Of a stretch of 36,438 nucleotides of DNA, positions 24,045-33,033 are shown piece by piece. Location of the stretch: positions 1-36,438 of the forward strand of contig JADGDL010000020.1 in assembly GCA_016744875.1 (NCBI GenBank), written 5' to 3'. How positions within the stretch are numbered: the stretch's first letter is position 1; each line of letters opens with the position of its first letter. A program made the position numbers and the translations under genes. The stretch comes from Sulfurovum sp. (lineage in GTDB: Bacteria; Campylobacterota; Campylobacteria; Campylobacterales; Sulfurovaceae). Below the pieces are notes generated by a model. The model was given only the letters and a program-made list of their open reading frames with translations, made no database searches and was not told where the DNA came from.

Positions 24045-24928
24045 AGTTTGTTGGAGCACATGTAAGTGCAAGTGGAGGGGTGGATAATGCACCACTCAAT
24101 GCTATGGCTATAGGAGCAAAGGCATTTGCTCTTTTTACTAAAAATCAAAGACAGTGGGTAGCCAAACCTTTAGAGACAAAAACGATTGATGCTTTTCAGA
24201 AAAATCTTGAAGTCTCAGGAATTTTACCTAAACATATTCTTCCTCATGACTCTTATCTTATCAACCTTGGACATCCGGAAGTGGAAAAACTGGAAAAATC
24301 CAGAGATGCTTTTGTAGATGAATTGGAACGTTGTCGTATTTTGGGGCTAGACAGACTTAATTTTCATCCGGGTTCTCACCTTGTAAAGATTCCTAAAAAA
24401 GATCCGGAATATATGGATAAACTCATGCAGGCTGAACTGGGATGTTTGGATGTTATAGGAGATTCACTTAATCGGGCGATAGAAGCTACACCCGACTCAA
24501 ATGTTAAACTGGTCATTGAAAATACAGCAGGACAGGGTTCTAACCTTGGTTATAAGTTTGAACACTTGGCACACATTATAGATAAGGTAGAAGATAAAAG
24601 CCGTGTAGGGGTCTGTATCGATACCTGTCACATGTTTACAGCAGGATACGACATACGTACACGAGAAGCTTATGATGAAACATGGAACAGTTTTGATAAG
24701 CTGGTAGGAAGTGAGTATCTTATGGGTATGCATATTAATGATTCCAAACCGCCTTTAGGATCTCGCGTAGACAGACATCACTCTTTGGGGCAAGGAGAGA
24801 TAGGTTGGGATGCCTTTAAATTCATTATGAACGACTCGCGTATGGATGACATACCACTTGTCTTGGAAACAATTGATGAGTCAATTTGGGCAGAGGAGAT
24901 CAGAGCACTATATGCTCTGATTGAGTAA
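24041..24928 (+). CDS. nfo: Endonuclease IV (AP endonuclease)
   Basis: Cuts the backbone 5' of abasic sites in base-excision repair, using three zinc ions. Metal-ligand motifs: VGAHVSASGG at the N-terminus, LNFHPGSHL (His), LVIENTAGQGSNLG (Glu), GVCIDTCHMFTAGYD (Asp, His), MGMHINDSKPPLGSRVDRHHSLGQGEIG (His, Asp, His) and PLVLETID (Glu). All expected ligands are present. The length of 295 is close to the usual 280. ATG overlaps the upstream lipoprotein stop by 4 bases. Confidence 0.97.
   Translation: MKFVGAHVSASGGVDNAPLNAMAIGAKAFALFTKNQRQWVAKPLETKTIDAFQKNLEVSGILPKHILPHDSYLINLGHPEVEKLEKSRDAFVDELERCRILGLDRLNFHPGSHLVKIPKKDPEYMDKLMQAELGCLDVIGDSLNRAIEATPDSNVKLVIENTAGQGSNLGYKFEHLAHIIDKVEDKSRVGVCIDTCHMFTAGYDIRTREAYDETWNSFDKLVGSEYLMGMHINDSKPPLGSRVDRHHSLGQGEIGWDAFKFIMNDSRMDDIPLVLETIDESIWAEEIRALYALIE
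24899..24921 (+). terminator. 9-bp hairpin at the end of nfo
   Basis: ATCAGAGCA (24899-24907) and TGCTCTGAT (24913-24921) are exact complements around CTATA. It sits in the last codons of nfo, just before the stop at 24926-24928. AATTTTCC follows about 14 bases later, so termination here is plausible but weak. Confidence 0.35.
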
Positions 24929-24980
24929 CTGAAGATAATTTTCCGAGTCATGGACAAGGCTTTGGTGAGAGGAGTTGGAG

Positions 24981-24995
24981 TGTAGCTTTGCTGCA
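24981..24995 (+). repeat. TGTAGCTTTGCT mini-hairpin upstream of the FadL-type gene
   Basis: TGTAGCTTTGCTGCA folds into a 6-pair stem (one G-U) with loop TTT. A 14/15-identical copy, TGTAGCTTTGCTTCA, lies at 29012-29026. Each copy ends 34-38 bases before a start codon (25033 and 29060). Confidence 0.45.
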
Positions 24996-25032
24996 ATTCA
25001 AGGAGAAATTATATAAAAAAGGGAGAAAAGTG

Positions 25033-26289
25033 ATGGGAAGAATGGTAAAAGGTTTGGCACTTAGTGCAGTAGCAAGTTCGGTAATGATGGCGGGAGGGTG
25101 GAAACTCCCTGAACAGTCTATAAACTCTATGGCATTGGCAGCAGCGTATGTCGCACATACTACAGGGGCAGATACAGCCTATTATAACCCGGCTAATATG
25201 AGTTTTATGGGTGAGAAACATTATTTCGAAGGAGGGCTTACTTTAGTACACCTTCCTTCAAATGTCTATACCCTGGGGGGACCATTATCAGGAGAGTCAG
25301 AAAGTGAAGATCTTTTGGTTCCCAATTTTCACTACGTTTCAGCACCTATGGGAGACTTCAGATGGGGTGTGAGTCTCACTGTACCTGGAGGTTTGACCAA
25401 GCGTTGGGAGACACCTTACCAAAAACTTTCAGCAGAAGAGTTTACTCTTGAGATCATCGAGTTAAACCCTTCACTTTCTTACAAGATCGCAGAGGATCTT
25501 TCTATCGCTGCTGGTGTGAGACTGATTTACAGTGAAGGTATTGTAAAGAGTGATGGTGCAGATTTCGCTGCAATCACAAATAACCCACAAGCCAATATCG
25601 CACGTGACATGGATGGTGACAGCATTGATTTTGGATACAACCTTGCTTTGACATATAAACCTGCAGCAGATATTAACGTTGCGGTTACCTATCGTTCGAA
25701 GGTTGATCTTGAGGAAGAGGGAACGGCAAAACTTTCAGCAGGGGGTCAGACGGTCTATAACGGAGATGCCTCAGTGAGTGTACCTTTACCTGCGGCACTC
25801 AACATTGCCATCTCTAAAACTTGGAATAATACATTCACTTTAGAGTTTGACTATGAGCGTGCATTTTGGTCAGCATATAAAGAGTTGGATTTTAATTATG
25901 GTGGAGCAAACATAGGACCCTTAACTCCTGTATTTGATGATCCAAAAGCAAGAGACTGGGATGATGTTAATATCTTTAGAGTCGGTGCAACGGTTAAAAT
26001 GGATAACAAAATTACAACAATGTTCGGTTTCTCTATAGATAATTCACCTGCACCGGTGGAAACACTTGGATTTGAATTACCCGATTCAGATTCGAAAAAC
26101 TTTTCTATGGGTTTCAAATATCAACAGTCTGAAAACCTCTCTTGGGGAGCAGCATTTTTATGGTCAAGCAAAGAAGAAATCTCTGTTGCACCAGGCGTCA
26201 ATACAGATATAAATCCTGTCGGTGCTACTGGAAGATTCTCTGAAGGGGGAGCTTTCTTAACTACTATAGGTGTAGCGTACGAGTACTAA
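25033..26289 (+). CDS. FadL/OmpP1/TodX-family outer-membrane transporter
   Basis: Outer-membrane beta-barrel for uptake of hydrophobic compounds such as long-chain fatty acids. From ATG 25033 (418 residues; GGGAG 7 bases upstream) the signal peptide ends around VMMAGG. The mature N-terminus, WKLPEQSINSMALAAAYVAHTTGADTAYYNPANMSFM, has the FadL hatch pattern with the NPA motif. Amphipathic strands follow to a C-terminal aromatic residue (TTIGVAYEY, ending in Y). An in-frame TTG at 24988 would add an unlikely polar leader. The next gene, an acyl-CoA synthetase, begins 1 base after the stop, supporting a fatty-acid role. Confidence 0.88.
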   Translation: MGRMVKGLALSAVASSVMMAGGWKLPEQSINSMALAAAYVAHTTGADTAYYNPANMSFMGEKHYFEGGLTLVHLPSNVYTLGGPLSGESESEDLLVPNFHYVSAPMGDFRWGVSLTVPGGLTKRWETPYQKLSAEEFTLEIIELNPSLSYKIAEDLSIAAGVRLIYSEGIVKSDGADFAAITNNPQANIARDMDGDSIDFGYNLALTYKPAADINVAVTYRSKVDLEEEGTAKLSAGGQTVYNGDASVSVPLPAALNIAISKTWNNTFTLEFDYERAFWSAYKELDFNYGGANIGPLTPVFDDPKARDWDDVNIFRVGATVKMDNKITTMFGFSIDNSPAPVETLGFELPDSDSKNFSMGFKYQQSENLSWGAAFLWSSKEEISVAPGVNTDINPVGATGRFSEGGAFLTTIGVAYEY

Positions 26290-26290
26290 G

Positions 26291-27835
26291 ATGGATTACA
26301 AGTTTAATAACTTTTACGAACTTATCTCCTTTCAGGCTAAAAAGCGTGGATCAAAGACTGCGCTTTTTGTCGATGATGAGAAGATCTCTTATGCTGAGGT
26401 ACTTTTAAAAGTAGATAAGCTCGCTTCATTTTTGGCTCAAAAAGGTGTGAAAAAGAATGACAAAGTGGCACTCTTTGTACGTAATTCACCTGAATTCATT
26501 GATGCTGTTTTTGCAATCTCCAAATTGGGTGCCATTGTTGTACCGATCAATACATTTTTTAAAGAAGATGAACTCTCTTATATTTTGGAAGACAGCGGTA
26601 CTTCTGTACTCATCGCATCTGCGATCCATGACAAAGTGGTCAACTCTTCGACCGCAAGCTCTTTGTGTAACTTTATCTTATGGGAAGGCGAATGTGAGAC
26701 ACAAGGTATGAAGCATCATACTTTTGAAGAAGTTTTGAAGCACACTTCTTCTGTAGAATACAAAGCAAGATCATTAGAGGATACGGCTGTACTTATATAT
26801 ACTTCTGGAACCACGGGCAAACCTAAAGGTGCGATGTTAAGCAACAAAAACGTACTTTCCAATGCAGAGTCTGGAAGACGAACTATTAATGTAAAACCAA
26901 AAGACAGGGCTATTGTTTTTTTACCGATGTTTCACTCCTTTACATTTTCGATAGGGGTGATCCTGCCTCTTTATGTAGGTGGGAGTATCGTGATCATAAA
27001 GTCTATACAACCTTTCTCAAATATATTTAAACAGACCTTGCTAAAAAGAGTCACACTCTTTTTTGGAATCCCTGATGTCTATAATGCTTTGGCTAAAGCC
27101 AAGTTACCATGGTATTTTATGTGGTTTAACAGTGTTAGAGCATTTATCTCCGGTGCAGCAGCTTTGCAGCCAAAGACACTGGATGCTATGGCAAAGAAAT
27201 TTAAACGTGCCACACTGCTTGAAGGGTATGGACTGAGTGAAGCAAGTCCTGCAGTGAGTATGAATACTTTTAAAAAACAGAAAGCAGGTTCCGTAGGTAC
27301 CGCACTCTACGGATATGAGATGAAGATCGTTGATGATGAGATGAGTGAAGTAGATCGCGGCATGATAGGTGATATCATCGTTAAAGGTGACAATGTCATG
27401 CAAGGGTACCTTAACCGTCCAACAGCTACCGATGAAACGATTATCAATGGCTGGCTGATTACTGGTGATTTGGGATACATGGATGATGAAGATTTTTTAT
27501 TTATCGTTGATAGAAAAAAGGATCTTATCATTTCCAAAGGAATTAATGTTTATCCACGTGAGATAGAAGAGGTAGTGGATGTTTATGACGGTGTAGGTGC
27601 CTCGGCGGTGATAGGCATTGTAGATGAAAAGAGTGGAGAAGTACCTGTTGTCTATATAGAACTCGAGGAAGGAAGAGAAAGTTTTGATGAAGCAGGATTA
27701 AAAAAATATATGCGTGAACATCTTGCAAATTACAAGATTCCTAAACAGATACATATGATAAAAGAGCTTCCTAAAAATGCTACGGGTAAGGTACTTAAGC
27801 GTGCACTTAAAGAGAAGCTCAAGGATGAGTACTAA
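26291..27835 (+). CDS. Acyl-CoA synthetase / AMP-binding ligase
   Basis: 514-residue adenylate-forming enzyme, probably activating the acid imported by the FadL-type porin. It shows VLIYTSGTTGKPKGAMLSNKN (P-loop), LLEGYGLSEASPAVSMN, NGWLITGDLGYMDDEDFLFIVDRKKDLIISKGINVYPREIEEV, and the C-terminal catalytic lysine in LPKNATGKVLKRAL. This is a FadD/medium-chain-like type, clearly different from the 564-residue synthetase at 15003-16697. Gap to the porin gene is 1 base with no obvious own ribosome binding site, and the stop shares a base with nagA (TAATG), so all three are coupled. Confidence 0.9.
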   Translation: MDYKFNNFYELISFQAKKRGSKTALFVDDEKISYAEVLLKVDKLASFLAQKGVKKNDKVALFVRNSPEFIDAVFAISKLGAIVVPINTFFKEDELSYILEDSGTSVLIASAIHDKVVNSSTASSLCNFILWEGECETQGMKHHTFEEVLKHTSSVEYKARSLEDTAVLIYTSGTTGKPKGAMLSNKNVLSNAESGRRTINVKPKDRAIVFLPMFHSFTFSIGVILPLYVGGSIVIIKSIQPFSNIFKQTLLKRVTLFFGIPDVYNALAKAKLPWYFMWFNSVRAFISGAAALQPKTLDAMAKKFKRATLLEGYGLSEASPAVSMNTFKKQKAGSVGTALYGYEMKIVDDEMSEVDRGMIGDIIVKGDNVMQGYLNRPTATDETIINGWLITGDLGYMDDEDFLFIVDRKKDLIISKGINVYPREIEEVVDVYDGVGASAVIGIVDEKSGEVPVVYIELEEGRESFDEAGLKKYMREHLANYKIPKQIHMIKELPKNATGKVLKRALKEKLKDEY

Positions 27836-28965
27836 TGACTGCGATTATCAATGCAAAGTTTTTGGTTGATGATAATATTCTGGAAAATAAGATACTTCTT
27901 TTTGACAACAATATTGTAGGATTTGTAGATGGAGTACCTGAAGGTGTTGAAAGTTTAGATGCAAAAAGTGCGTATGTCTCTGCAGGCTTTATAGACCTGC
28001 ACATACATGGATCAGGTGGTGCAGATGTGATGGATGCTACACCTGAAGCACTAGAAAAAATTTCTTCAACACTTCTTCAAACAGGTACCACCTCTTTTTT
28101 AGCCACAACGATGACGATGTCAACTTCAGATATTGACAATGCTTTACAAAATATTCAGATAAATGCTTCAAAAGTTTCTGGCGCGAACATACTTGGTATT
28201 CATCTTGAAGGACCTTTTATCAATGCCCTTAAGAATGGAGCACAAGATAAGGAGTATGTACAAAAAGCTAACTTTGAACTGATAGAAAACTATATGCAAG
28301 AGATCAAAATGATCACTCTGGCTCCGGAGATTGCAGGCAGTGAATATTTTGTAAAACGATTGACAAAAGAGTTCCCTAAAATCATACTGAGCATTGGACA
28401 TTCAGATGCCTCTTATGAAGAGAGTAAAGAGAGTTTCTCCTGGGGTGTTTCCCATGCTACACATCTTTTTAATGCGATGAATGGTTATCATCACAGAGAA
28501 CCGGGGATAGTGGGTGCGGTATTTGACTCAGATGTGACCTGTGACATCATCCCTGATCTGATACATACACATGCTTCATCATTGGAACTGGTACATAAAG
28601 TAAAAAAAGAAAAACTCATGCTTGTTACAGATGCTATGAGAGCAGGGTGTATGGTCTGCGGTACGTATGATCTTGGTGGGCGTAAAGTGGAAGTCAGTGA
28701 AGGAAAAGCAGTGTTGGAAGATGGCACACTTGCAGGTTCAGTGCTCAAGATGAATGAAGCACTACAGAACATGAGAGTACATACAACAATGACTTTACCT
28801 GAACTTGTGAACGCAGTTACTAAAATACCTGCACAAAAGTTAAGCATAAAAAAAGGTGAGTTAAAAGAGGGTTATGATGCAGATATAGTTATCTTTGATG
28901 AAGATTTCAGTATCATAACAACTATAATCAATGGAGAGGTAAAGTATACTTGCAAAAGCAACTAG
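27835..28965 (+). CDS. nagA: N-acetylglucosamine-6-phosphate deacetylase
   Basis: Removes acetate from GlcNAc-6-phosphate to give glucosamine-6-phosphate, the step after PTS import. The 376-residue amidohydrolase has DLHIHGSGGADVMD (first metal site), HLEGPFIN (metal Glu), ILSIGHSDASYEES and THLFNAMNGYHHREPGIVGAVF (His ligands), LVTDAMRAG (catalytic Asp) and the C-terminal GYDADIVIFDED. It starts within the synthetase stop codon. No glucosamine-6-phosphate deaminase (nagB) is in the window, so the product may feed cell-wall precursor synthesis instead of glycolysis; that is inference. Confidence 0.95.
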   Translation: MTAIINAKFLVDDNILENKILLFDNNIVGFVDGVPEGVESLDAKSAYVSAGFIDLHIHGSGGADVMDATPEALEKISSTLLQTGTTSFLATTMTMSTSDIDNALQNIQINASKVSGANILGIHLEGPFINALKNGAQDKEYVQKANFELIENYMQEIKMITLAPEIAGSEYFVKRLTKEFPKIILSIGHSDASYEESKESFSWGVSHATHLFNAMNGYHHREPGIVGAVFDSDVTCDIIPDLIHTHASSLELVHKVKKEKLMLVTDAMRAGCMVCGTYDLGGRKVEVSEGKAVLEDGTLAGSVLKMNEALQNMRVHTTMTLPELVNAVTKIPAQKLSIKKGELKEGYDADIVIFDEDFSIITTIINGEVKYTCKSN

Positions 28966-29059
28966 TTGCGCGAACACTCCGTTGAGGAGAACACAGCGTT
29001 AGCGTAGTATATGTAGCTTTGCTTCATATACGTTATTATGATATAAAGGTAAAATACCA
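28966..29059. other. Intergenic region between nagA and crr
   Basis: 94 bases containing the hairpin listed at 29007-29031 and, just before crr, TGATATAAA (29039-29047), a near match to an extended -10. The region may let crr and the following genes be transcribed apart from nagA. Confidence 0.4.
29007..29031 (+). repeat. Hairpin containing a TGTAGCTTTGCT mini-repeat upstream of crr
   Basis: GTATATG (29007-29013) pairs with CATATAC (29025-29031); inside it, AGC pairs with GCT around loop TTT, with a single T-T mismatch between the two stems. The core matches the hairpin at 24981-24995. It could be a weak terminator, an attenuator or a dispersed repeat. Confidence 0.5.
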
Positions 29060-29530
29060 ATGTTCGGATTTTTAAAACGTAAGGTCAGAGAAGTATATGC
29101 ACCAGTAGATGGACAGGTAGTAGCACTTGAATCAGTCAATGATGATGTATTTTCACAAAAAATGGTAGGGGACGGGGTAGCAGTGATACCTATGTCAAAC
29201 AGCTTCACTGCACCTATAGACGGGGTAGTTAGTAAAATATTCTCTACCAATCACGCCTATAGTATCAAAAGTGAAAAAGACTTGGAAGTGATGGTGCATA
29301 TAGGACTCGAAACTGTTGCACTTGATGGTAAAGGATTTACCCGTATAGCCAATGAAGGAGATAAAGTGAAGGCAGGAGATGTGATCATTGAAGCCGACCT
29401 TTCGTATATCCGTGAACATGCCAAAGATATCGTTACTCCTGTGATCATCTTGGAAGAGAGTGACGTAAAAGAGATAGATAAAAAATTAAATATCGTTAAA
29501 GCTGGTGATATGATCATGGAGATAAGTTAA
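29060..29530 (+). CDS. crr: PTS glucose-family EIIA protein
   Basis: Cytoplasmic phosphocarrier that passes phosphate from HPr to EIIB. The 156-residue protein matches E. coli IIA-Glc: APVDGQVVALESVNDDVFSQKMVGDGVAV at the N-terminus, H65 in STNHAYSIKS (equivalent to H75) and the phosphorylated H80 in VMVHIGLETVALDGKGF (equivalent to H90). A short N-terminal amphipathic stretch (MFGFLKRKVR) may touch the membrane. It supplies the missing IIA for the two-domain EIIBC at 31657-33033. The stop overlaps the next small gene (TAATG). Confidence 0.95.
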   Translation: MFGFLKRKVREVYAPVDGQVVALESVNDDVFSQKMVGDGVAVIPMSNSFTAPIDGVVSKIFSTNHAYSIKSEKDLEVMVHIGLETVALDGKGFTRIANEGDKVKAGDVIIEADLSYIREHAKDIVTPVIILEESDVKEIDKKLNIVKAGDMIMEIS

Positions 29531-29643
29531 TGTTACAGGATAATATGTATTATTATATAGTCTATGGAGTGATTTTACTCACATTTCTAATTGTGCTTAA
29601 ATCACCTAAAAAAGATAAAAAGTCAGATGAGGATAAAAAATAA
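29530..29643 (+). CDS. 37-residue single-helix membrane peptide
   Basis: ATG 29530 overlaps the crr stop by one base. The frame reads MLQDNMYYYIVYGVILLTFL, then IVLKSPKKDKKSDEDKK and TAA at 29641-29643. It has one membrane helix (about 7-23) and a lysine/aspartate-rich cytoplasmic tail. The next gene starts one base after its stop. Tight coupling on both sides and the clean helix-plus-tail layout argue for a real gene. No family is recognised. Confidence 0.6.
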   Translation: MLQDNMYYYIVYGVILLTFLIVLKSPKKDKKSDEDKK

Positions 29644-29644
29644 G

Positions 29645-31660
29645 ATGAAAAAAATATTTACTTTTTTAATGCTGACGGTTTGGCTTTTTGCCATTGAAAA
29701 TACTTCTGTCTCGCCAGAAGGGAAAGATAAGCTTTTTTCTGTGCTGTTGATAATCATACTTCTCTTGATAGGATATATTGCAATCTCTAAGTTTAACCTT
29801 TTAGGGACACACAAAAAAAAGGATCAAGAGAACATAGAAAGTGAAGATACTGATCCTGAGGAAGAAAGTCTACAAGAACCAAGTTTACAAGCTATTGAGG
29901 CATATAAAATTGATATGGGTGACATTGAGATCCTTAATCAACCCTTTCAACTCAGTGGATTACTTCATATACTTACCAACAAGATCAGTGATTCTCTTCA
30001 AGAAAACAACCATAGGGTCTATTATGATATAAAAAGTGATATAGGTCGATATCTGATTGGAGACACTGATTATATCGGACAGGTTTTGGCCATACTCGTA
30101 AAAGAAAGCTGTGCATTAAGTACAAATTCTGAAATTATTTTGAATGTATCAAAAGGTACAAATAATATTTTGGTTTTTAATATTGAAAACCAAAAAGGAG
30201 TCATGGATAAAAAGCTGTATAAGGCATATTTGAATACGCAAGAGACAAATGAAAATATGGATGAAAGACTACATGATTTTCTAAAAGCTAAAAAAATAGT
30301 TGAAGCGATGAAAGGTGAGTTAACACTTAAAAGCAGTAGGACATCTGGTATCACTTATACATTTACAATACCATTTTATGAAGATAAAGAGAATAAGAGT
30401 CATCAGAATACGATAAAAGAGGCTTTAGAAGGAAAACGGGCACTGTTTATTGGAAAAAATAAATACGATACGAAAAGATCTCAATATATTTTTGAAACCT
30501 ATGGTATCCAGATCGAAAATATGAAATTATCAGAATTTGAAAGTAAAAGACCTGACATCAGTCGATATGATATGGCGATATTACGATCAGAAGATCTTAC
30601 AAGTAAACATATCAGTTTTTTTAAAAATATTTATAAAGAAAAATTCAGTCAATTTAAGATCATCATAGTACATGAGTTATTTGAATCTAAAAAGAAGATC
30701 GAACTATCACGCGCTATTGCACATGCAGAACTCTATAACCCTGCAGTCATTGGTGATGTAGAAGAGATTCTATATCAGATATTTATACTTAAAAGTCGTG
30801 CAGTAGAAACCATAAATAATATGGGTATGTTTGATATCAAAACATTCATGGTAAAAGAAAGCAGGATCTTACACAAAAGAGGTTTTAGAAAGTTTGAAGG
30901 GTCTCATATCGCGATCGTTGAGGATAGCAAGATTGATCAAAAAGTCATAGAACACATTTTGATGATAGATGGTATTACGATTCATAAAGTAAGTAATGGT
31001 GAAGAGATGCTTGAATTACTGGAAACAGAAGAGATCGATCTTATTTTTACAGATATTAATATGCCAGTTATGGATGGACTGAGTATGACAAGAAAGATAC
31101 GTATGAAAGAGCAATGGCAAAAGATACCTATTGTATCAGTATCTTCTATGTCTTTTGATCATGAGATCAAAGAGATGTATGTATCAGGGATGAATGCATG
31201 TATCCCTAAACCTTATAAGGAAGGACATTTCTATACAGCACTAGAGAGGTTCTTAGTCGTAAAAGATGCAAAGATACAACAAAAAGAAGAAAAAGCATAT
31301 CTTCATCATAAAAATATTTTAGATACCAAAGAAGCTCTGAAACAAGTTAAAGATGAACTTTTTTATAGTCAGATCTTATCAGAAACCATGGAAGCATTAG
31401 AGGGTTCTGTAGAAAAGATGGATAAAATTATTTACTATGAGAATGTAGTAGAATTAAAAAAGTTTGCAGTATCTACCCTTTCTTTATATGAAAATATACA
31501 TGCACCGGCAATGTGTGAGATGTTTAGAGAATTAATAGAATTTTTAAGCAATAAACAGCAGGCATATCTAAAAGACTATGCACGCTTATATCAGAAAAAT
31601 TGGAAAAAACTAAAAATTGAAGTGGACACTTACATAGAGTATGTAGAGAGCCGATCTTAG
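29645..31660 (+). CDS. Hybrid-kinase-like protein: pseudo-ATPase, pseudo-receiver, intact receiver
   Basis: 671 residues from ATG 29645 (just after the 37-residue peptide). There is an N-terminal signal sequence and a second helix (about 31-50). Residues about 100-245 look like a histidine-kinase ATPase domain: IGDTDYIGQVLAIL and YTFTIPF remain, but the N box reads ILVKESCALS and the DxGxG and GLGL boxes are missing. No H-box is seen. Residues about 263-380 resemble a receiver without its Asp. Residues 420-537 are a complete receiver (E426, D427, D470, S498, K522). The helical tail resembles an Hpt domain but lacks the phospho-histidine. Probably a phospho-receiver rather than a kinase; its link to the PTS is by position only. 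Confidence 0.75.
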   Translation: MKKIFTFLMLTVWLFAIENTSVSPEGKDKLFSVLLIIILLLIGYIAISKFNLLGTHKKKDQENIESEDTDPEEESLQEPSLQAIEAYKIDMGDIEILNQPFQLSGLLHILTNKISDSLQENNHRVYYDIKSDIGRYLIGDTDYIGQVLAILVKESCALSTNSEIILNVSKGTNNILVFNIENQKGVMDKKLYKAYLNTQETNENMDERLHDFLKAKKIVEAMKGELTLKSSRTSGITYTFTIPFYEDKENKSHQNTIKEALEGKRALFIGKNKYDTKRSQYIFETYGIQIENMKLSEFESKRPDISRYDMAILRSEDLTSKHISFFKNIYKEKFSQFKIIIVHELFESKKKIELSRAIAHAELYNPAVIGDVEEILYQIFILKSRAVETINNMGMFDIKTFMVKESRILHKRGFRKFEGSHIAIVEDSKIDQKVIEHILMIDGITIHKVSNGEEMLELLETEEIDLIFTDINMPVMDGLSMTRKIRMKEQWQKIPIVSVSSMSFDHEIKEMYVSGMNACIPKPYKEGHFYTALERFLVVKDAKIQQKEEKAYLHHKNILDTKEALKQVKDELFYSQILSETMEALEGSVEKMDKIIYYENVVELKKFAVSTLSLYENIHAPAMCEMFRELIEFLSNKQQAYLKDYARLYQKNWKKLKIEVDTYIEYVESRS

Positions 31661-33033
31661 AGATTTAAAGACGTTTTAATATCCTCTGCTACACTTTCTG
31701 CTCTCGTCCCTAAAATAATTTGTATAGATCTTTTATCGGGACGGATCACACCTTTTGCCCCTAAAGCGATAAATGTCTCATCTGTAAGTATACTGCTATC
31801 CATTACAGACATTCGCAGTCTTGTGATGCAGGCATCAGTGTTGGTGATGTTTCCCTTACCCCCTAAAGCCTCTATGAATGCCAAAGCTTCATCACTTGCT
31901 TTTGTATTCTCTCCTTCACTGTTATCATCAAATATCTTAAGCTTAAAGAGTTTGATGGTGTAATAGCTTGCTAAAAAATAAATGACAGCAAACAGGGCAC
32001 CTAAGGGTAGTATGAGTAGGGGGTTTGTAGCAAGTTTATAGTTGATCACATAGTCTATGAAGCCTGCAGAAAAACCAAACCCTGCATGAATATCCAGCAT
32101 TTGTGCTGCAGCAAGTGCTAATCCTGTGAGTAAAGCATGTACTACAAAGAGCAAGGGTGCAACAAATAAAAAGAGAAATTCTAAAGGTTCTGTGATCCCT
32201 GTAAGAAAAGATGTAAATGCTACACCGGCTAAAATGGCACCCACTTTGGTACGGGATGTTTTAGGTGTGTTGAGGTAGATGGCATAGGCCATAGCAGGTA
32301 GTCCAAACATCATCACCACATAAAAACCGGACATGTAGATACCTGCTGTTTTGTCTCCGGCAAAGAAACGGTGCAGGTCTCCGTTTGCTACAACTTCTGT
32401 TCCCTCTTTGATATAGGTATATTCGCCAAGCTGGAACCAAAAAACAGAGTTGAGTATATGGTGCAGTCCCAGTGGAATGAGTAGACGGTTCAGTGTTCCA
32501 TAGATGAATGTACCGACTTCCTCTAGTCCTATAATGGCATTTGAAAAGGCATCAATGCCTCCTTGTGCAAAGTGCCAAAAGTACCCTGCAAGAACCCCCA
32601 CAAAGATGGAAGTAACAGCCGTGATGATAGGTACAAAACGTTTACCGCCAAAAAAGCCTAAAAATTCAGGCAGTTTGATGTTATGAAAACGGTTGTAGAG
32701 CGTACCTGCGAGTACACCGATGATGATACCCACAAAAACACCCATATTGACACTTTCATCTATGCTCATATAGACTGCTTTTGCAATGAGTACACCTATC
32801 GCTCCGGAAAGAGCAGCTGCTCCGTCATTGTTCTTTGCCAGTCCATAGGCGATACCGATACCAAAGAGCAGATCAAGATTAGAGAAGATGGCTTCTCCAG
32901 CTGATTTCATGATGAGCGCTACTTGCCCATCAAAGATATCTCCAAACCCTAAACGTAAAAGCAGCGCTGCTACAGGAAGCACCGCGATAGGGGTCATCAG
33001 GGCTTTCCCAATTTTTTGCAATAGACTAAACAT
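31657..33033 (-). CDS. nagE: PTS N-acetylglucosamine-specific EIIBC component
   Basis: Inner-membrane sugar permease that phosphorylates GlcNAc during uptake. The IIC part (about 1-370) follows E. coli NagE closely: TPIAVLPVAALLLR, NIKLPEFLGFFGGKRFVPI, LNRLLIPLGLHHILN, FFAGDKTAGIYMSGFYVVMMFGLPA, and FLTGITEPLEFLFLFVAPLL. The IIB domain follows, with phospho-cysteine C402 in NTDACITRLRM. It lacks the C-terminal IIA of E. coli NagE, here supplied by crr. It overlaps the HPr-EI gene by 8 bases. Its stop overlaps the stop of the convergent hybrid-kinase-like gene. Confidence 0.94.
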   Translation of the reverse strand: MFSLLQKIGKALMTPIAVLPVAALLLRLGFGDIFDGQVALIMKSAGEAIFSNLDLLFGIGIAYGLAKNNDGAAALSGAIGVLIAKAVYMSIDESVNMGVFVGIIIGVLAGTLYNRFHNIKLPEFLGFFGGKRFVPIITAVTSIFVGVLAGYFWHFAQGGIDAFSNAIIGLEEVGTFIYGTLNRLLIPLGLHHILNSVFWFQLGEYTYIKEGTEVVANGDLHRFFAGDKTAGIYMSGFYVVMMFGLPAMAYAIYLNTPKTSRTKVGAILAGVAFTSFLTGITEPLEFLFLFVAPLLFVVHALLTGLALAAAQMLDIHAGFGFSAGFIDYVINYKLATNPLLILPLGALFAVIYFLASYYTIKLFKLKIFDDNSEGENTKASDEALAFIEALGGKGNITNTDACITRLRMSVMDSSILTDETFIALGAKGVIRPDKRSIQIILGTRAESVAEDIKTSLNL

